Position numbers and translations under genes: made by a program. This document shows, piece after piece, positions 31,798 to 40,236 of a DNA stretch of 64,000 bases (within the stretch, counting starts at the first letter, position 1; every line of letters begins with the position of its first letter). A model generated the notes under the pieces. It was given only the letters and a program-made list of their open reading frames with translations, made no database searches and was not told the origin of the DNA. Where the stretch lies: contig NZ_JAWDIY010000016.1 of NCBI RefSeq assembly GCF_032380655.1, positions 70,065 through 134,064 on the forward strand, in the 5' to 3' direction. Source of the stretch: Diplocloster hominis. Lineage in GTDB: Bacteria; Bacillota; Clostridia; Lachnospirales; Lachnospiraceae.

Positions 31798-32853
31798 CTA
31801 ACTTTCCCGAAGTTTTACAGCGGAAGCTGCCTTGCGACGCCGGTTTTCGTCAATTGCCGCGTAGTGTTTTCGAGTAGTATTTACATCTTTGTGGCCCAAT
31901 ACATCCGCAACCAGATAGATATCGCCGGTTTCCTGATAAAGAGTTGTACCATAGGTGCTGCGAAGTTTATGGGGAGTTATTTTTTTCATAGGAGTAATCT
32001 GGCGTGTATATTTTTTTACCATATTTTCTACAGCCTGCACACCGATCCGCTTGCGCTGCGTGGACAGAAACAGGGCATTTTCATGGCCCGGCAGCGGATT
32101 TTGGTTATCTCTGGAATTCTCCAGAAATTCTTTTAACGCATGTTCAACTTCGTCGCCGAAATAGACAACCATTTCATTTCCGCCTTTTCGGACGACTTTT
32201 ATTCCATTATTTTTAAAATCCACATCGTTTAAATCCAGCCCCACACACTCTGATACACGGATTCCAGTACCCAAAAGCAAGGTTATGATCGCCAGATCCC
32301 TATATTTTGTTTTCTCATAATAAGCCTTTCGCTGACCGGTCAGTTCCGATCCGCAAGTTTCGACATAATCCAGCAGGGAAGCTACCTCATCAGGATCCAA
32401 ACGGATAATGGCTTTTTCATGGAGTTTCGGCATGTCTACCAGTAAGGTCGGATTCGTCTTGATTAATTGCCGCTTGAAATAATAGGTATAAAAACTTCGC
32501 AGAGCGGACATTTTTCTGGAAAGGCCTTTTTCACCGTTAGTGATTATTTTGGAATCGGCGTCGTATACTTTGAGATATTCCTGATATTCTTCAATATCAA
32601 CAGCCTCTAATCGATCCAAATCCTCAACCTTAAAGTCGGATGAACTGTAATTTTTATATATGGGATTGTTCTCGATGAGAAAATGGAAAAAAACTCTCAG
32701 GTCATAGGCATATGAAATGCGCGTTTTTGTAGAGGTGGTTGGCTCAATCGCCCGGAAGTAGTCTTTGGCAAATGGTGGGAGAGTTTTCAGAATTTCGCGG
32801 AGCTTTAGTGTGTTATTGATATTGCTCTGTTCATGATAGGTCATTGTATCCAT
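31798..32853 (-). CDS. Tyrosine recombinase (XerC/XerD-like)
   Basis: A 351-residue protein. An N-terminal SAM-like core-binding domain (about 20-145) is followed by a catalytic domain with the full set of active residues: Arg in GTGIRVSECVGL, Lys in VRKGGNEM, His and Arg in TPHKLRSTYGT, His in LGHKDVNTT and the nucleophile Tyr in RKHYAAI. No excisionase, repressor or phage gene is adjacent, so a chromosome-resolving or stand-alone recombinase is more likely than a prophage integrase. It lies near the lexA/yneA locus. AGGAAAGG lies upstream of ATG 32853. No dif site was identified. Confidence 0.92.
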   Translation of the reverse strand: MDTMTYHEQSNINNTLKLREILKTLPPFAKDYFRAIEPTTSTKTRISYAYDLRVFFHFLIENNPIYKNYSSSDFKVEDLDRLEAVDIEEYQEYLKVYDADSKIITNGEKGLSRKMSALRSFYTYYFKRQLIKTNPTLLVDMPKLHEKAIIRLDPDEVASLLDYVETCGSELTGQRKAYYEKTKYRDLAIITLLLGTGIRVSECVGLDLNDVDFKNNGIKVVRKGGNEMVVYFGDEVEHALKEFLENSRDNQNPLPGHENALFLSTQRKRIGVQAVENMVKKYTRQITPMKKITPHKLRSTYGTTLYQETGDIYLVADVLGHKDVNTTRKHYAAIDENRRRKAASAVKLRES

Positions 32854-33474
32854 ATTTGTTCATCCTTTCCTGGATAAGATTATTAATACCGTTAATTTGT
32901 TTAAATTGAAAACTTATTATGGGAATAATTATTTGCCGTAATTCTTCATGTAGATTATGATACATCCGTATGATGATAATAAAGTGTTTCGATTGGAGCA
33001 ACTGGGTTATATAGTATAACAATAGCATGATTTAAAAACGATACAAATAATTCTGGCGGGGATTGAGGAGAATAAGCATTTATTAATTTTGATTATATCA
33101 GATATAGATAATTTTAGCAATATCTATTTAATAAACCTGTATTTGTCGTATAGATTGACCAATGCTTCTTCCAGCCAGTCTAAATTCGTAAATGATGCGC
33201 TGCGTTGACCACGCGTCTCCATAATATTTAGTTCCAACATTTATACTTAATTTTTCATGTTCAAATATCTTAATTTTTATAAATAAATAAGATAAATGTA
33301 ATTTGATTCTGTAATTGCGGGAAAAAATTCTTTTAACTCATAAGGGGCTCCTGTATCTGAATAAATCAGATTTTCCAAATTCAGAATTGTAAAATTCGCC
33401 GGGAGTTCAAAAAGTTCTTTTTCATCTTGTAACCCTTTTTCATCTTGTAACCGTGGATTCTAAGGTTTCTTATT
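32854..33474. other. 620-bp AT-rich gene-poor stretch with a possible 32-codon remnant
   Basis: No convincing complete gene. On the minus strand 33124-33222 encodes a 32-residue peptide beginning METRGQRSASF and ending YDKYRFIK. It has amino-acid composition like a real protein tail but no clear ribosome site, so it may be a gene fragment. A short duplicated TTTTTCATCTTGTAACC lies near 33417-33452. Confidence 0.5.
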
Positions 33475-33846
33475 CTACTGTTTTCTATAGATCGCTTGGG
33501 TACCCATTCCATATTCATCCGTCAGGATCACACCCATCTGTTCTTTATATACAATGCTGTCACTTAGTTCCGAACAGACAGATTCAGGCAGATAACTGCA
33601 GTACTTTCTGTTTTCTTTGTATTCCATAGAAATGTTCCGATCTCTGGTTCCGCAATAGTTCCTCAATAGTTCCGCACTATAGATTCCTTTATCCTGAACC
33701 TTGTATAAAGTTCTACATTCACTTAAAACCTGCCAGGCAGTCTGCGGCTGATCCCATAGGACTTCCCCTATCTTACCCCCATTCAATAAAATATGATACC
33801 AGCGTTCCCCTCTGGCACCCAGCCTCTCTTCTCTCTCGTATATCTC
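33475..33846 (-). pseudogene. Unrecognised gene fragment without a good start
   Basis: The frame is open for 124 codons from an upstream stop at 33847-33849 to the stop at 33475. The translation looks protein-like (ARGERWYHILLNGGKIG near the start of the frame, later SYLPESVCSELSDSIVYKEQ). There is no ATG in a suitable place and no ribosome site; the first possible initiator is a TTG at 33786. I do not recognise the family. Together with the small remnant at 33124-33222 it suggests decayed genes between the recombinase and the SOS locus. Confidence 0.45.
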
Positions 33847-33862
33847 TTAAATTGATATAAAT

Positions 33863-33899
33863 AATAAACAGCCCAGATACAATACCCGGGCTGTTTATT
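33863..33899 (-). terminator. Terminator of the yneA-like gene
   Basis: AATAAACAGCCC and GGGCTGTTTATT flank a 13-nt loop. On the minus strand the stem is followed by ATTTATATC. It lies 55 bp after the yneA-like stop. Confidence 0.75.
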
Positions 33900-33954
33900 T
33901 CTTATCAACGCAATTCCACTGCTATTGATAAGGCACCATAAAATTTTATCGGAT

Positions 33955-34299
33955 TTATCTGATATACTCATGAGAATAATAAGGAACTGTTATATACTGT
34001 CCCGCTTGAATATATTCATTCTCCAGATGGTTCATAGAAACCAATTCTTTCATATATCGGTCCAGAGATGGATATTCCTCAGAACAATACTCCTGTGCGA
34101 TACTCCATAAGGTATCACCAGCTTCCACCTGAATGCTTTTAAAATATTTATAAGTAACATCCGGATCTGCATGGCCTTCTGCTTTTACCGATACCCCAAC
34201 GCTGATAGATAAAGCGGCCAATAAACAAAATGAAAATACCAGAATACCAAATTTCCTGATCAGAATGCGGTTACCTCTTCTCTTCTTACTATTTTCCAT
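33955..34299 (-). CDS. yneA: YneA-like SOS cell-division inhibitor (membrane anchor plus LysM)
   Basis: A 114-residue protein: basic N-terminus (KKRRGNR), one membrane helix or signal anchor (about 17-38) and an external LysM-like domain (about 53-108; IQVEAGDTLWSIAQEY..YITVPYYS). Size and layout match YneA-type SOS inhibitors of cell division, and it is divergent from lexA with SOS boxes between them, as in Bacillus. The division-inhibitor role is inferred from this context. GGGGGCAG precedes the ATG at 34299. Confidence 0.85.
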   Translation of the reverse strand: MENSKKRRGNRILIRKFGILVFSFCLLAALSISVGVSVKAEGHADPDVTYKYFKSIQVEAGDTLWSIAQEYCSEEYPSLDRYMKELVSMNHLENEYIQAGQYITVPYYSHEYIR

Positions 34300-34319
34300 A
34301 ATAGCTGCCCCCTTAAAAC

Positions 34320-34359
34320 CGAACGTATGATACGAACAAATGTTGCGAACGCATGTTCT
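34320..34359. promoter_or_regulatory. Three tandem LexA (SOS) boxes at exact 13-bp spacing
   Basis: CGAACGTATGATAC (34320), CGAACAAATGTTGC (34333) and CGAACGCATGTTCT (34346) resemble the Firmicute SOS box CGAAC-N4-GTTCG. They share end bases because the period is 13. They lie between the yneA-like promoter and its start codon. Confidence 0.8.
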
Positions 34360-34369
34360 TTATATGACT

Positions 34370-34398
34370 ATTATAATAATCGAACAGTTGTTTGTCAA
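34370..34398 (-). promoter_or_regulatory. Promoter of the yneA-like gene
   Basis: On the minus strand: TTGACA, a 17-bp spacer and TATAAT. The spacer contains an SOS box, so LexA would block it directly. Confidence 0.85.
34381..34394. promoter_or_regulatory. LexA box inside the yneA-like promoter
   Basis: CGAACAGTTGTTTG, 35 bp from the box at 34346 and 35 bp from the box at 34416. Confidence 0.8.
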
Positions 34399-34415
34399 GA
34401 GGATAAGAAAAAAAT

Positions 34416-34429
34416 CGAACAGATATTCC
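34416..34429. promoter_or_regulatory. LexA-like box upstream of the lexA promoter
   Basis: CGAACAGATATTCC, the weakest of the five boxes, ends 10 bp before the lexA -35. Confidence 0.6.
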
Positions 34430-34439
34430 GAAAATTTGT

Positions 34440-34468
34440 TTGCTATTTTAAATGTATCATGTTATGAT
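34440..34468 (+). promoter_or_regulatory. Promoter of lexA
   Basis: TTGCTA, a 17-bp spacer and TATGAT, about 77 bp before the lexA start. Confidence 0.65.
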
Positions 34469-34545
34469 TAATAAAAATAAAGCTGATTATTATTACAACT
34501 GATATAAGAATCTTAATATCCGCAGCGACACAGGAGGTAAAACGA

Positions 34546-35163
34546 ATGGGATATGGAAAGATCACAAAAAAACAGAATGAGATTTTAGAATACATAAAGA
34601 ACGAGATCTTGAACAAAGGTTATCCGCCTGCCGTACGGGAAATATGTGAAGCGGTCCATTTAAAATCCACTTCTTCCGTTCATTCACATCTGGAAACCCT
34701 GGAGAAAAATGGTTATATCCGCCGGGACCCTACAAAGCCCAGAGCCATCGAAATCATCGATGATAATTTTAATCTGGTTCGCCGGGAGGTTGTAAATGTG
34801 CCGGTTGTCGGTACGGTTGCCGCAGGATCGCCGATTCTTGCAGTTGAAAATATTGAAAATTATTTTCCGATTCCCACAGAGTATATGCCGAATGAGGAAA
34901 GCTTTATGCTGAATGTAAAAGGCGACAGTATGGTGAATGCAGGAATTTTTAACGGGGACCGTGTGCTGGTACAAAAGCAGCAGACCGCAGAGAATGGAGA
35001 TATTGTGGTTGCCCTGGTGGATGATTCCGCCACAGTAAAAACGTATTACAAAGAAGACGGTTACTATCGCCTTCAGCCAGAAAATGATTCCATGGAGCCA
35101 ATTATTGTAACAGAAGTTGAAATATTGGGTAAAGTATTCGGCGTATTCCGCCTGTACTCCTGA
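34546..35163 (+). CDS. lexA: LexA repressor of the SOS response
   Basis: A 205-residue protein of normal LexA length. The N-terminal winged helix (residues 1-70; YPPAVREICEAVHLKSTSSVHSHLETLE) binds SOS boxes. The self-cleavage site Ala-Gly is in VGTVAAGSPILA near residue 90. The catalytic Ser is in KGDSMVNAG near 127 and the Lys in ATVKTYY near 165. RecA-stimulated autocleavage relieves repression. AGGAGG precedes ATG 34546. It is divergent from the yneA-like gene with a shared box-rich region, so it should autoregulate. A strong terminator follows. Confidence 0.98.
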   Translation: MGYGKITKKQNEILEYIKNEILNKGYPPAVREICEAVHLKSTSSVHSHLETLEKNGYIRRDPTKPRAIEIIDDNFNLVRREVVNVPVVGTVAAGSPILAVENIENYFPIPTEYMPNEESFMLNVKGDSMVNAGIFNGDRVLVQKQQTAENGDIVVALVDDSATVKTYYKEDGYYRLQPENDSMEPIIVTEVEILGKVFGVFRLYS

Positions 35164-35203
35164 TTTGCGGGATATTGTCTGTTATCAGTTATATTATTGC
35201 AAA

Positions 35204-35243
35204 AAATCAAGGGAGAATACAAAACGGTATCTCTCCCTTGATT
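35204..35243 (+). terminator. Terminator of lexA
   Basis: AATCAAGGGAGA and TCTCCCTTGATT form a 12-bp perfect stem followed by TATCACATGC. Upstream A-tract and long stem support it, although the U-tract is short. Confidence 0.75.
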
Positions 35244-35329
35244 TATCACATGCTTGTTATAGTGCTTGTTTTAGCTAATTTCTATTTTAAAACAAAATTC
35301 TGTAAAAACGAAACTTCGAAATAATCGTT

Positions 35330-36082
35330 TCATTTTTTCAATATTCTTTGTACGGCGGAGACATCTAACAAATTTACAGTCTCAAATTTTCCTTTATAAA
35401 ACACACTCCAATTATTAAATACGCAGGGCAATTCCTTTGCTTTTTGAAGTGTATCCACATGAATAAAAGATACAGGAATGCCATTCAGCTCACAATACTG
35501 TTCTATCCCTTCCATATTCTGATAGATATAAGGACACTGCATATCATAATAAATTGTCAGTTCTTTGTTCTCTATTTCATGATTTTTAACATTTTGTGCA
35601 AATTTGGGCATTGTCCCGTCAAATGAAAGCGCAAGCAATTCATATCCATCATCCGTAGTGTCAACAACCTCAAATCCGAATTTCTTTGCAAAGGATTGGT
35701 CGGAAAGCCAGGCTTTTTGTTTCTTGGCTCCCAGCATACAGACACCTGATTTCCCTTTTGCTTTGGCATCGTCTAAACAATACTCCATCAACGATTTACC
35801 ATATCCTTTTCCTTTGTAATCGCCAGATACCCATAAGCAATACAAATAATAATAGTTGTCACCAATTATGGGTACCCAAGCAGTTTCAAGAGGTGCATAT
35901 TCAATAAAAACCACAGCCTTCGCATTTAACTTTCGAAAGACATGGCCTTCCTTTAGCCGTTCTGAAAGCCATTGCCTCTTTGCCTCAACTCCCTGATGGG
36001 GTTTTCTGCTTCGGATAATGCAGCATAAATGCTCATTGGCAAGGTTTTCAGATGTTATGTTTATGAAATCCGTATGATTCAT
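35330..36082 (-). CDS. GNAT acetyltransferase with C-terminal YoaP-like domain
   Basis: A 250-residue protein. The N-terminal GNAT fold shows the acetyl-CoA loop motif GDYKGKGYGKSLM near residue 90 (Gly-rich Q/RxxGxG/A form). The C-terminal part (about 170-250; IYYDMQCPYIYQNMEGIEQYC, then FNNWSVFYKGKF) resembles the YoaP domain, a thioredoxin-like appendage with a Cys-Pro. It presumably acetylates a small amine substrate; the target is unknown. It lies 42 bp downstream of rsfS on the same strand but is not part of the conserved cluster. AGAGGGG precedes the ATG at 36082. Confidence 0.88.
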   Translation of the reverse strand: MNHTDFINITSENLANEHLCCIIRSRKPHQGVEAKRQWLSERLKEGHVFRKLNAKAVVFIEYAPLETAWVPIIGDNYYYLYCLWVSGDYKGKGYGKSLMEYCLDDAKAKGKSGVCMLGAKKQKAWLSDQSFAKKFGFEVVDTTDDGYELLALSFDGTMPKFAQNVKNHEIENKELTIYYDMQCPYIYQNMEGIEQYCELNGIPVSFIHVDTLQKAKELPCVFNNWSVFYKGKFETVNLLDVSAVQRILKK

Positions 36083-36124
36083 GTGTCCCCTCTCTTCACG
36101 TGGGAATTTAGCTATCCTTAGCCT

Positions 36125-36493
36125 CTAATCCGCCTTCAGATCCGTGACCTCAATCGTTCTCCCATCCCGCCAGATCCGTTCCAGATCATAGAACAGACGG
36201 TTTTCCGGGTCAAAGATATGAATTATTATATCGCCGTAATCCAGCAATACCCAATTGGCCGTATTGTACCCCTCCTGGTGTTTCATATCATATCCGGCCT
36301 GATGGAGAACCTTATCTACATTGTCGACCAACGCCTGGATCTGATTTCTGTTCGTTCCGTTTGCGATTATAAAGTAATCGGCCAGAACACTGACCTGAGA
36401 GATATCGATGATCCGGATATCCTCCGCCTTTTTCTCTTCCAGTGCTGCGCAAGCCAGCTGTGCCATTTCCTTGCTGATATTTTTTTCGCTCAT
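36125..36493 (-). CDS. rsfS: Ribosomal silencing factor RsfS
   Basis: A 122-residue protein of the Iojap/RsfS family. It shows DIRIIDISQVSVLADYFIIANGTN and the conserved GYNTANWVLLDYGDIIIHIFD. RsfS binds L14 on the large subunit and prevents subunit joining in starvation. It follows yqeK and nadD in the conserved order of Firmicutes, and GAAAGGAG precedes its start at 36493. Confidence 0.96.
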   Translation of the reverse strand: MSEKNISKEMAQLACAALEEKKAEDIRIIDISQVSVLADYFIIANGTNRNQIQALVDNVDKVLHQAGYDMKHQEGYNTANWVLLDYGDIIIHIFDPENRLFYDLERIWRDGRTIEVTDLKAD

Positions 36494-36512
36494 TATAATT
36501 CTCCTTTCGCAT

Positions 36513-37166
36513 TTAGTTTGGGAGTAATTCGTTCAATTCATTTTCTTCCTGCTGCTTTTTAATATAATTTATGACATCGTCGGAGGAATGTTCGAAATCC
36601 TCCTTGTAATATTCAAATGCTTTCTGAGTCATAGGGTCAATATCCCCCCCGTTTTCCGTCAGGTAGTTCAAAGTATCCTTAAGAATCTGAAACAACGCCA
36701 GGTTAATATCCTCAAATGCCATTTTCCGCACCACATTAAGATTCGCTGCCTTATAGCGCTGCGGTTCGATATAATCGGCGATATATACGATTTTATCCAG
36801 CAAAGACATATTGGGCTTCCCGGTCGTATGGTTAATGATGGCCTGGATAATCTCTTTGTCCTTGATTTTATACTGATTCATAGCCAGAAATGCTCCGACT
36901 TTCGCATGGAGTAAAAAAGGCGTTTTGCGCTCTACATCCGTCATCTGGATGTTATGCTTGATACACAGCTGAAGCTTTTTCTCATCAGGGATACATTTGG
37001 CACAGTCGTGAAGCAGACCGGCCACCTGGGCCTTTTTTATATCATATTCATAACGCATCGCAAGCGCCGCACAGGTATAGGACACTCCTAACGTGTGCTC
37101 GAAACGGTCATCATCCAATACCTTGCGAAGTCGTTTCGTATATTTTTTGATATCATAATCTTTCAT
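36513..37166 (-). CDS. yqeK: YqeK family HD-domain hydrolase (diadenosine tetraphosphatase)
   Basis: A 217-residue HD protein: RFEHTLGVS (first His), GLLHDCAK (His-Asp pair), LLHAKVGA and INHTTGKPNMSLLDKIVYIADYIEP. YqeK enzymes hydrolyse Ap4A symmetrically to ADP. It lies between nadD and rsfS. The start is set at ATG 37166, which follows AGGTG by a suitable distance. Confidence 0.95.
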   Translation of the reverse strand: MKDYDIKKYTKRLRKVLDDDRFEHTLGVSYTCAALAMRYEYDIKKAQVAGLLHDCAKCIPDEKKLQLCIKHNIQMTDVERKTPFLLHAKVGAFLAMNQYKIKDKEIIQAIINHTTGKPNMSLLDKIVYIADYIEPQRYKAANLNVVRKMAFEDINLALFQILKDTLNYLTENGGDIDPMTQKAFEYYKEDFEHSSDDVINYIKKQQEENELNELLPN

Positions 37167-37178
37167 TTGCAACACCTG

Positions 37179-37811
37179 CTATCTTTCCATTTGATAAAGA
37201 TGATTCCGATAGATATACCGTTCCACATCCGGCGGCACATAGTATTGGATACTTTTGTGTTCTTCCACCATCCGGCGGATCATGTGGGAAGAAATATCTA
37301 TATTTGGAGTCTTCAGCAGTTCGAAACTACCATTGAACTTAGAAGACAGGTACTCCACCTGCTTTTGAAGTTCCGGATTCTTCAGATTATATCGGGTTGC
37401 CGCCAGAACCGTACAGTTTTCACAGATCCTGGCCGGTTCCCGCCATGTTTCAAAATCAAACAGCGAATCCGCTCCCATAATAAAATAATATTCCACATGG
37501 GGGTTGATATTCTTCAGAAATTCCAGTGTTTCAAAAGTATAGGAATATCCATTCCGTTCGGCCTCGATCAAAGATAAATCAAAATGCCGGTTATCACTGA
37601 TCGCAAGCTGAACCATCTGAATTCGATGGCGGATAGGCGTATACAATGTTTCCTTTTTATGAGGCGGATTGCCATTAGGCATGACCAGTATTTTCTCAAG
37701 TCCATACTGGTCATAAGCCTGTTCCGCGATAATTAAGTGACCGATATGGATCGGATCAAAGGTTCCGCCCATAATGCCTATCTTTTTATGTGGATCTTGT
37801 CCTAATATCAT
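37179..37811 (-). CDS. nadD: Nicotinate-nucleotide adenylyltransferase
   Basis: A 210-residue nucleotidyltransferase making deamido-NAD from nicotinate mononucleotide and ATP. The motif GIMGGTFDPIHIGHL (residues 12-26) holds the HxGH site, and ISSHMIRRM near residue 175 is the second conserved motif (ISSTxIR form). It lies 12 bp upstream of yqeK on the same strand, within the obg-rsfS cluster. Confidence 0.97.
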   Translation of the reverse strand: MILGQDPHKKIGIMGGTFDPIHIGHLIIAEQAYDQYGLEKILVMPNGNPPHKKETLYTPIRHRIQMVQLAISDNRHFDLSLIEAERNGYSYTFETLEFLKNINPHVEYYFIMGADSLFDFETWREPARICENCTVLAATRYNLKNPELQKQVEYLSSKFNGSFELLKTPNIDISSHMIRRMVEEHKSIQYYVPPDVERYIYRNHLYQMER

Positions 37812-37864
37812 AACTGTCTATCCTCTTACATGAATGCTTCGTACACATGGGTTACGATCGGCAG

Positions 37865-38155
37865 TCAGGGCAGCACGATTTTTTTCTTTTCGTCTTTTCC
37901 CTCTTTATACAATACGATCTTTTTACCAATCACCTGTACTACCTGGGAACGGGTACGCTCTGATATCATGGAAGCCAATTCCCTTGGATCATCGAAACAA
38001 TTCTTCAGTACGCTGATCTTAATAAGTTCCCGGGCATCCAGGGCTTCCTGAAGCGCTTTTGTAATCTCCGGCGTCAGGCTGTTTTTACCGACCTGAAAGA
38101 TCGGATCTATTTTCTGTGCCAGGCTCATGAGATATGCTCTTTGTTTACTGGTCAT
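37865..38155 (-). CDS. yhbY: YhbY family ribosome-associated RNA-binding protein (CRM domain)
   Basis: A 96-residue single CRM domain: LTSKQRAYL-like start (MTSKQRAYLMSLAQKIDPIFQVGK), then RELIKISVLKN and a C-terminal VVQVIGKKIVLYK strand. It assists large-subunit assembly. It lies 9 bp downstream of obg and 53 bp upstream of nadD. AGGAGGAACTT precedes ATG 38155. Confidence 0.96.
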   Translation of the reverse strand: MTSKQRAYLMSLAQKIDPIFQVGKNSLTPEITKALQEALDARELIKISVLKNCFDDPRELASMISERTRSQVVQVIGKKIVLYKEGKDEKKKIVLP

Positions 38156-38164
38156 AAGTTCCTC

Positions 38165-39460
38165 CTATTTATAATAATCAAATTCCAGGCTGTACATACG
38201 TACGGTGTCCCCCTCCTGGATTCCTGCGTTTTCCAGGTCAGCTAAAATCCCGCTTTCCTTCAGGAAACGCTGGAAAAATGCGAATCCTTTTTCCGAATCC
38301 AGATTCGTATACCCCAGCATACGTTCGATCTTAGGGCCTTCCACCAGATAGACACCTTCTTCCTCCTCCGATTTTTCAACCGTATAAGGAAGATTGTTCT
38401 GGATACTCAGGTCTTCGGGGAAAAATTCAGGCTCGAAGACCGTAGTTTCCGTACCGATCTCCTGCAGCTGTTCCCGTACATAATATAACAGTTCCTTAAG
38501 CCCCTGACCGCTGACCGCGGATATCGCGAACACATGGATTCCTTTTGGCTCAAATTCCTCTTTCAAACGCCGGATCGGATCGCTTTCGTCCTGCTCGTAG
38601 ATCGCATCGATTTTATTGGCAGCGATCACCTGCGGTCTGGATGCGATCTCCGGGTTATAGGCCTTTAATTCCTTATTTATCGCATAAATGTCGGCTACCG
38701 GGTCTCTCCCTTCTGTGGAAGCGGCATCGACCATATGGATAATCACTTTCGTGCGTTCAATGTGTCGTAAAAACTCGTGCCCCAACCCCACACCCTCAGA
38801 AGCTCCTTCTATCAGCCCCGGGATATCGGCGATGACGAAGCCGTCACCGTCGTCAAAATCCACTACTCCGAGATTGGGATTTAAGGTGGTAAAATGGTAG
38901 TTGGCGATTTTTGGCCGGGCATTGGTTACTCTGGACAATAAGGTCGATTTTCCCACATTGGGGAATCCAACCAGGCCCACATCGGCGATTACCTTTAACT
39001 CCAGCTGCACCATCAACTCCTGTGCCGGCTGCCCTGGCTGCGCGTATTTGGGAACCTGCATGGTGGCGGTAGCATAGTGCATATTCCCCTGCCCTCCGCG
39101 TCCGCCTTTTAATACCACCTGGCGAATATTATCCCCGGACATATCGGCGACGATTTTTCCGGTACTCTCTTCCCGGATGATAGTTCCAGCCGGAACCTTT
39201 AAAATGATATCCTGTCCGTCTTTTCCGTGGCACCGGCGTTTTCCGCCCTCTTCTCCGTCTACGGCCGCATATTTTCTCTTATGCCTGTAATCCGTCAAAG
39301 TATTCAGGCCCTCGTCCACCTCAAAGATGACATCTCCGCCGCGTCCGCCGTCACCGCCATCCGGCCCGCCGTTGGGAACATAGAGCTCTCTGCGGAAACT
39401 GACATGGCCGTCTCCGCCTTTGCCGGATCGGATATATATTTTTGCTCGGTCTGCAAACAT
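38165..39460 (-). CDS. obg: GTPase Obg
   Basis: A 431-residue protein with the three Obg domains. The glycine-rich OBG domain (1-158; GGDGGRGGDVIF) comes first. The GTPase domain follows, with the P-loop GFPNVGKST near 165, the switch/G3 DIPGLIEGAS and the NKID motif. The C-terminal OCT domain is 350-431. It acts in 50S maturation, stringent response and sporulation control. GAGGTGAATC precedes the ATG at 39460. A terminator after rpmA separates it from the ribosomal protein genes. Confidence 0.98.
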   Translation of the reverse strand: MFADRAKIYIRSGKGGDGHVSFRRELYVPNGGPDGGDGGRGGDVIFEVDEGLNTLTDYRHKRKYAAVDGEEGGKRRCHGKDGQDIILKVPAGTIIREESTGKIVADMSGDNIRQVVLKGGRGGQGNMHYATATMQVPKYAQPGQPAQELMVQLELKVIADVGLVGFPNVGKSTLLSRVTNARPKIANYHFTTLNPNLGVVDFDDGDGFVIADIPGLIEGASEGVGLGHEFLRHIERTKVIIHMVDAASTEGRDPVADIYAINKELKAYNPEIASRPQVIAANKIDAIYEQDESDPIRRLKEEFEPKGIHVFAISAVSGQGLKELLYYVREQLQEIGTETTVFEPEFFPEDLSIQNNLPYTVEKSEEEEGVYLVEGPKIERMLGYTNLDSEKGFAFFQRFLKESGILADLENAGIQEGDTVRMYSLEFDYYK

Positions 39461-39571
39461 AGTGATTCACCTCGTTTCTAATATCGTTTATTATACCCTG
39501 TTTTATTTATTTTGGCATTTTTTGATTTAAATTTCAACTTATTTCATAGGAGCACTTTCTTATGAAATAAG

Positions 39572-39604
39572 AAAAAAGACCTCAAATCGCTGATTTGAGG
39601 TCTT
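39572..39604 (-). terminator. Terminator of the rplU-prp-rpmA operon
   Basis: AAGACCTCAAATC and GATTTGAGGTCTT form a 13-bp perfect stem; on the minus strand it is followed by TTTTCTT. It begins 9 bp after the rpmA stop. Confidence 0.92.
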
Positions 39605-39612
39605 ATGGTCAA

Positions 39613-39897
39613 TTATTTAGATACCGGAACGACAGAAACTTGTTTCTTGTCTCTTCCTTTTCTTTCAAATCGAACGATACCGTCTGATGTTGCAAACAAT
39701 GTATCGTCGCCTCCACGTCCAACGTTTACACCAGGGTGAATCTTTGTTCCACGCTGTCTGTAAAGAATGTTGCCGGCTTTTACAAACTGTCCGTCGGCTC
39801 TTTTGGCACCCAGTCTCTTGGACTCGGAATCACGGCCGTTCTTTGTGGAACCTACCCCTTTTTTATGAGCAAAGAATTGAAGGTTCATCTGAATCAT
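39613..39897 (-). CDS. rpmA: 50S ribosomal protein L27 with Prp-cleaved N-terminal extension
   Basis: A 94-residue L27. The extension MIQMNLQFFAHKKG contains the FF-A cleavage motif recognised by the protease Prp in Firmicutes, so mature L27 would start at Ala-His-Lys-Lys. The rest (KNGRDSESKRLGAKR, GTKIHPGVNVGRGGDDTLFA) is typical. prp lies directly upstream. AAGGAGGTG precedes ATG 39897. Confidence 0.98.
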   Translation of the reverse strand: MIQMNLQFFAHKKGVGSTKNGRDSESKRLGAKRADGQFVKAGNILYRQRGTKIHPGVNVGRGGDDTLFATSDGIVRFERKGRDKKQVSVVPVSK

Positions 39898-39901
39898 GGT
39901 A

Positions 39902-40234
39902 TTACACCTCCTTGAAATTCAATCGGATATAACCTCGGTTATAATGTTGAGCTTCTACTGCTTTCAAACCCAATACCAGGGCATCCATCAGCAGAACTGC
40001 CTGACTGCCCGGAGTCTTAGTGAATTTTACAGCCATCAAACCTCTGGATTCATCGGTTTTACATTTCAGCGTCTCTTCTGTCAAAGATTCGATCGCATTG
40101 AATGTATTCGTAATCAGCACGGATACCGCAGCACAGACCACATCACTTCCGTAACGGGCCGCACCGGCATGTCCCAGCGCTTTCAAACCGATATAATCCT
40201 TATTACTGTTTTTATAAATCGTTATTCGAATCAT
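39902..40234 (-). CDS. prp: Ribosomal-processing cysteine protease Prp
   Basis: A 110-residue protein with the catalytic pair of Prp: His in LGHAGAARYGSD and Cys in VVCAAVSVL. It removes the N-terminal extension of L27 before assembly. It sits between rplU and rpmA with gaps of 2 and 4 bp, the standard order. Confidence 0.96.
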   Translation of the reverse strand: MIRITIYKNSNKDYIGLKALGHAGAARYGSDVVCAAVSVLITNTFNAIESLTEETLKCKTDESRGLMAVKFTKTPGSQAVLLMDALVLGLKAVEAQHYNRGYIRLNFKEV

Positions 40235-40236
40235 GA

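Noticed and set aside
31798..32853. Recombinase as evidence for a prophage or integrative element.
   Set aside because: No phage, conjugation or excisionase genes and no flanking direct repeats that I can see; it is more likely Xer-like.
32831..33028. 65-codon minus-strand frame upstream of the recombinase.
   Set aside because: Overlaps the start of the recombinase gene, Ile/Leu-rich from AT-rich DNA, and has no ribosome site.
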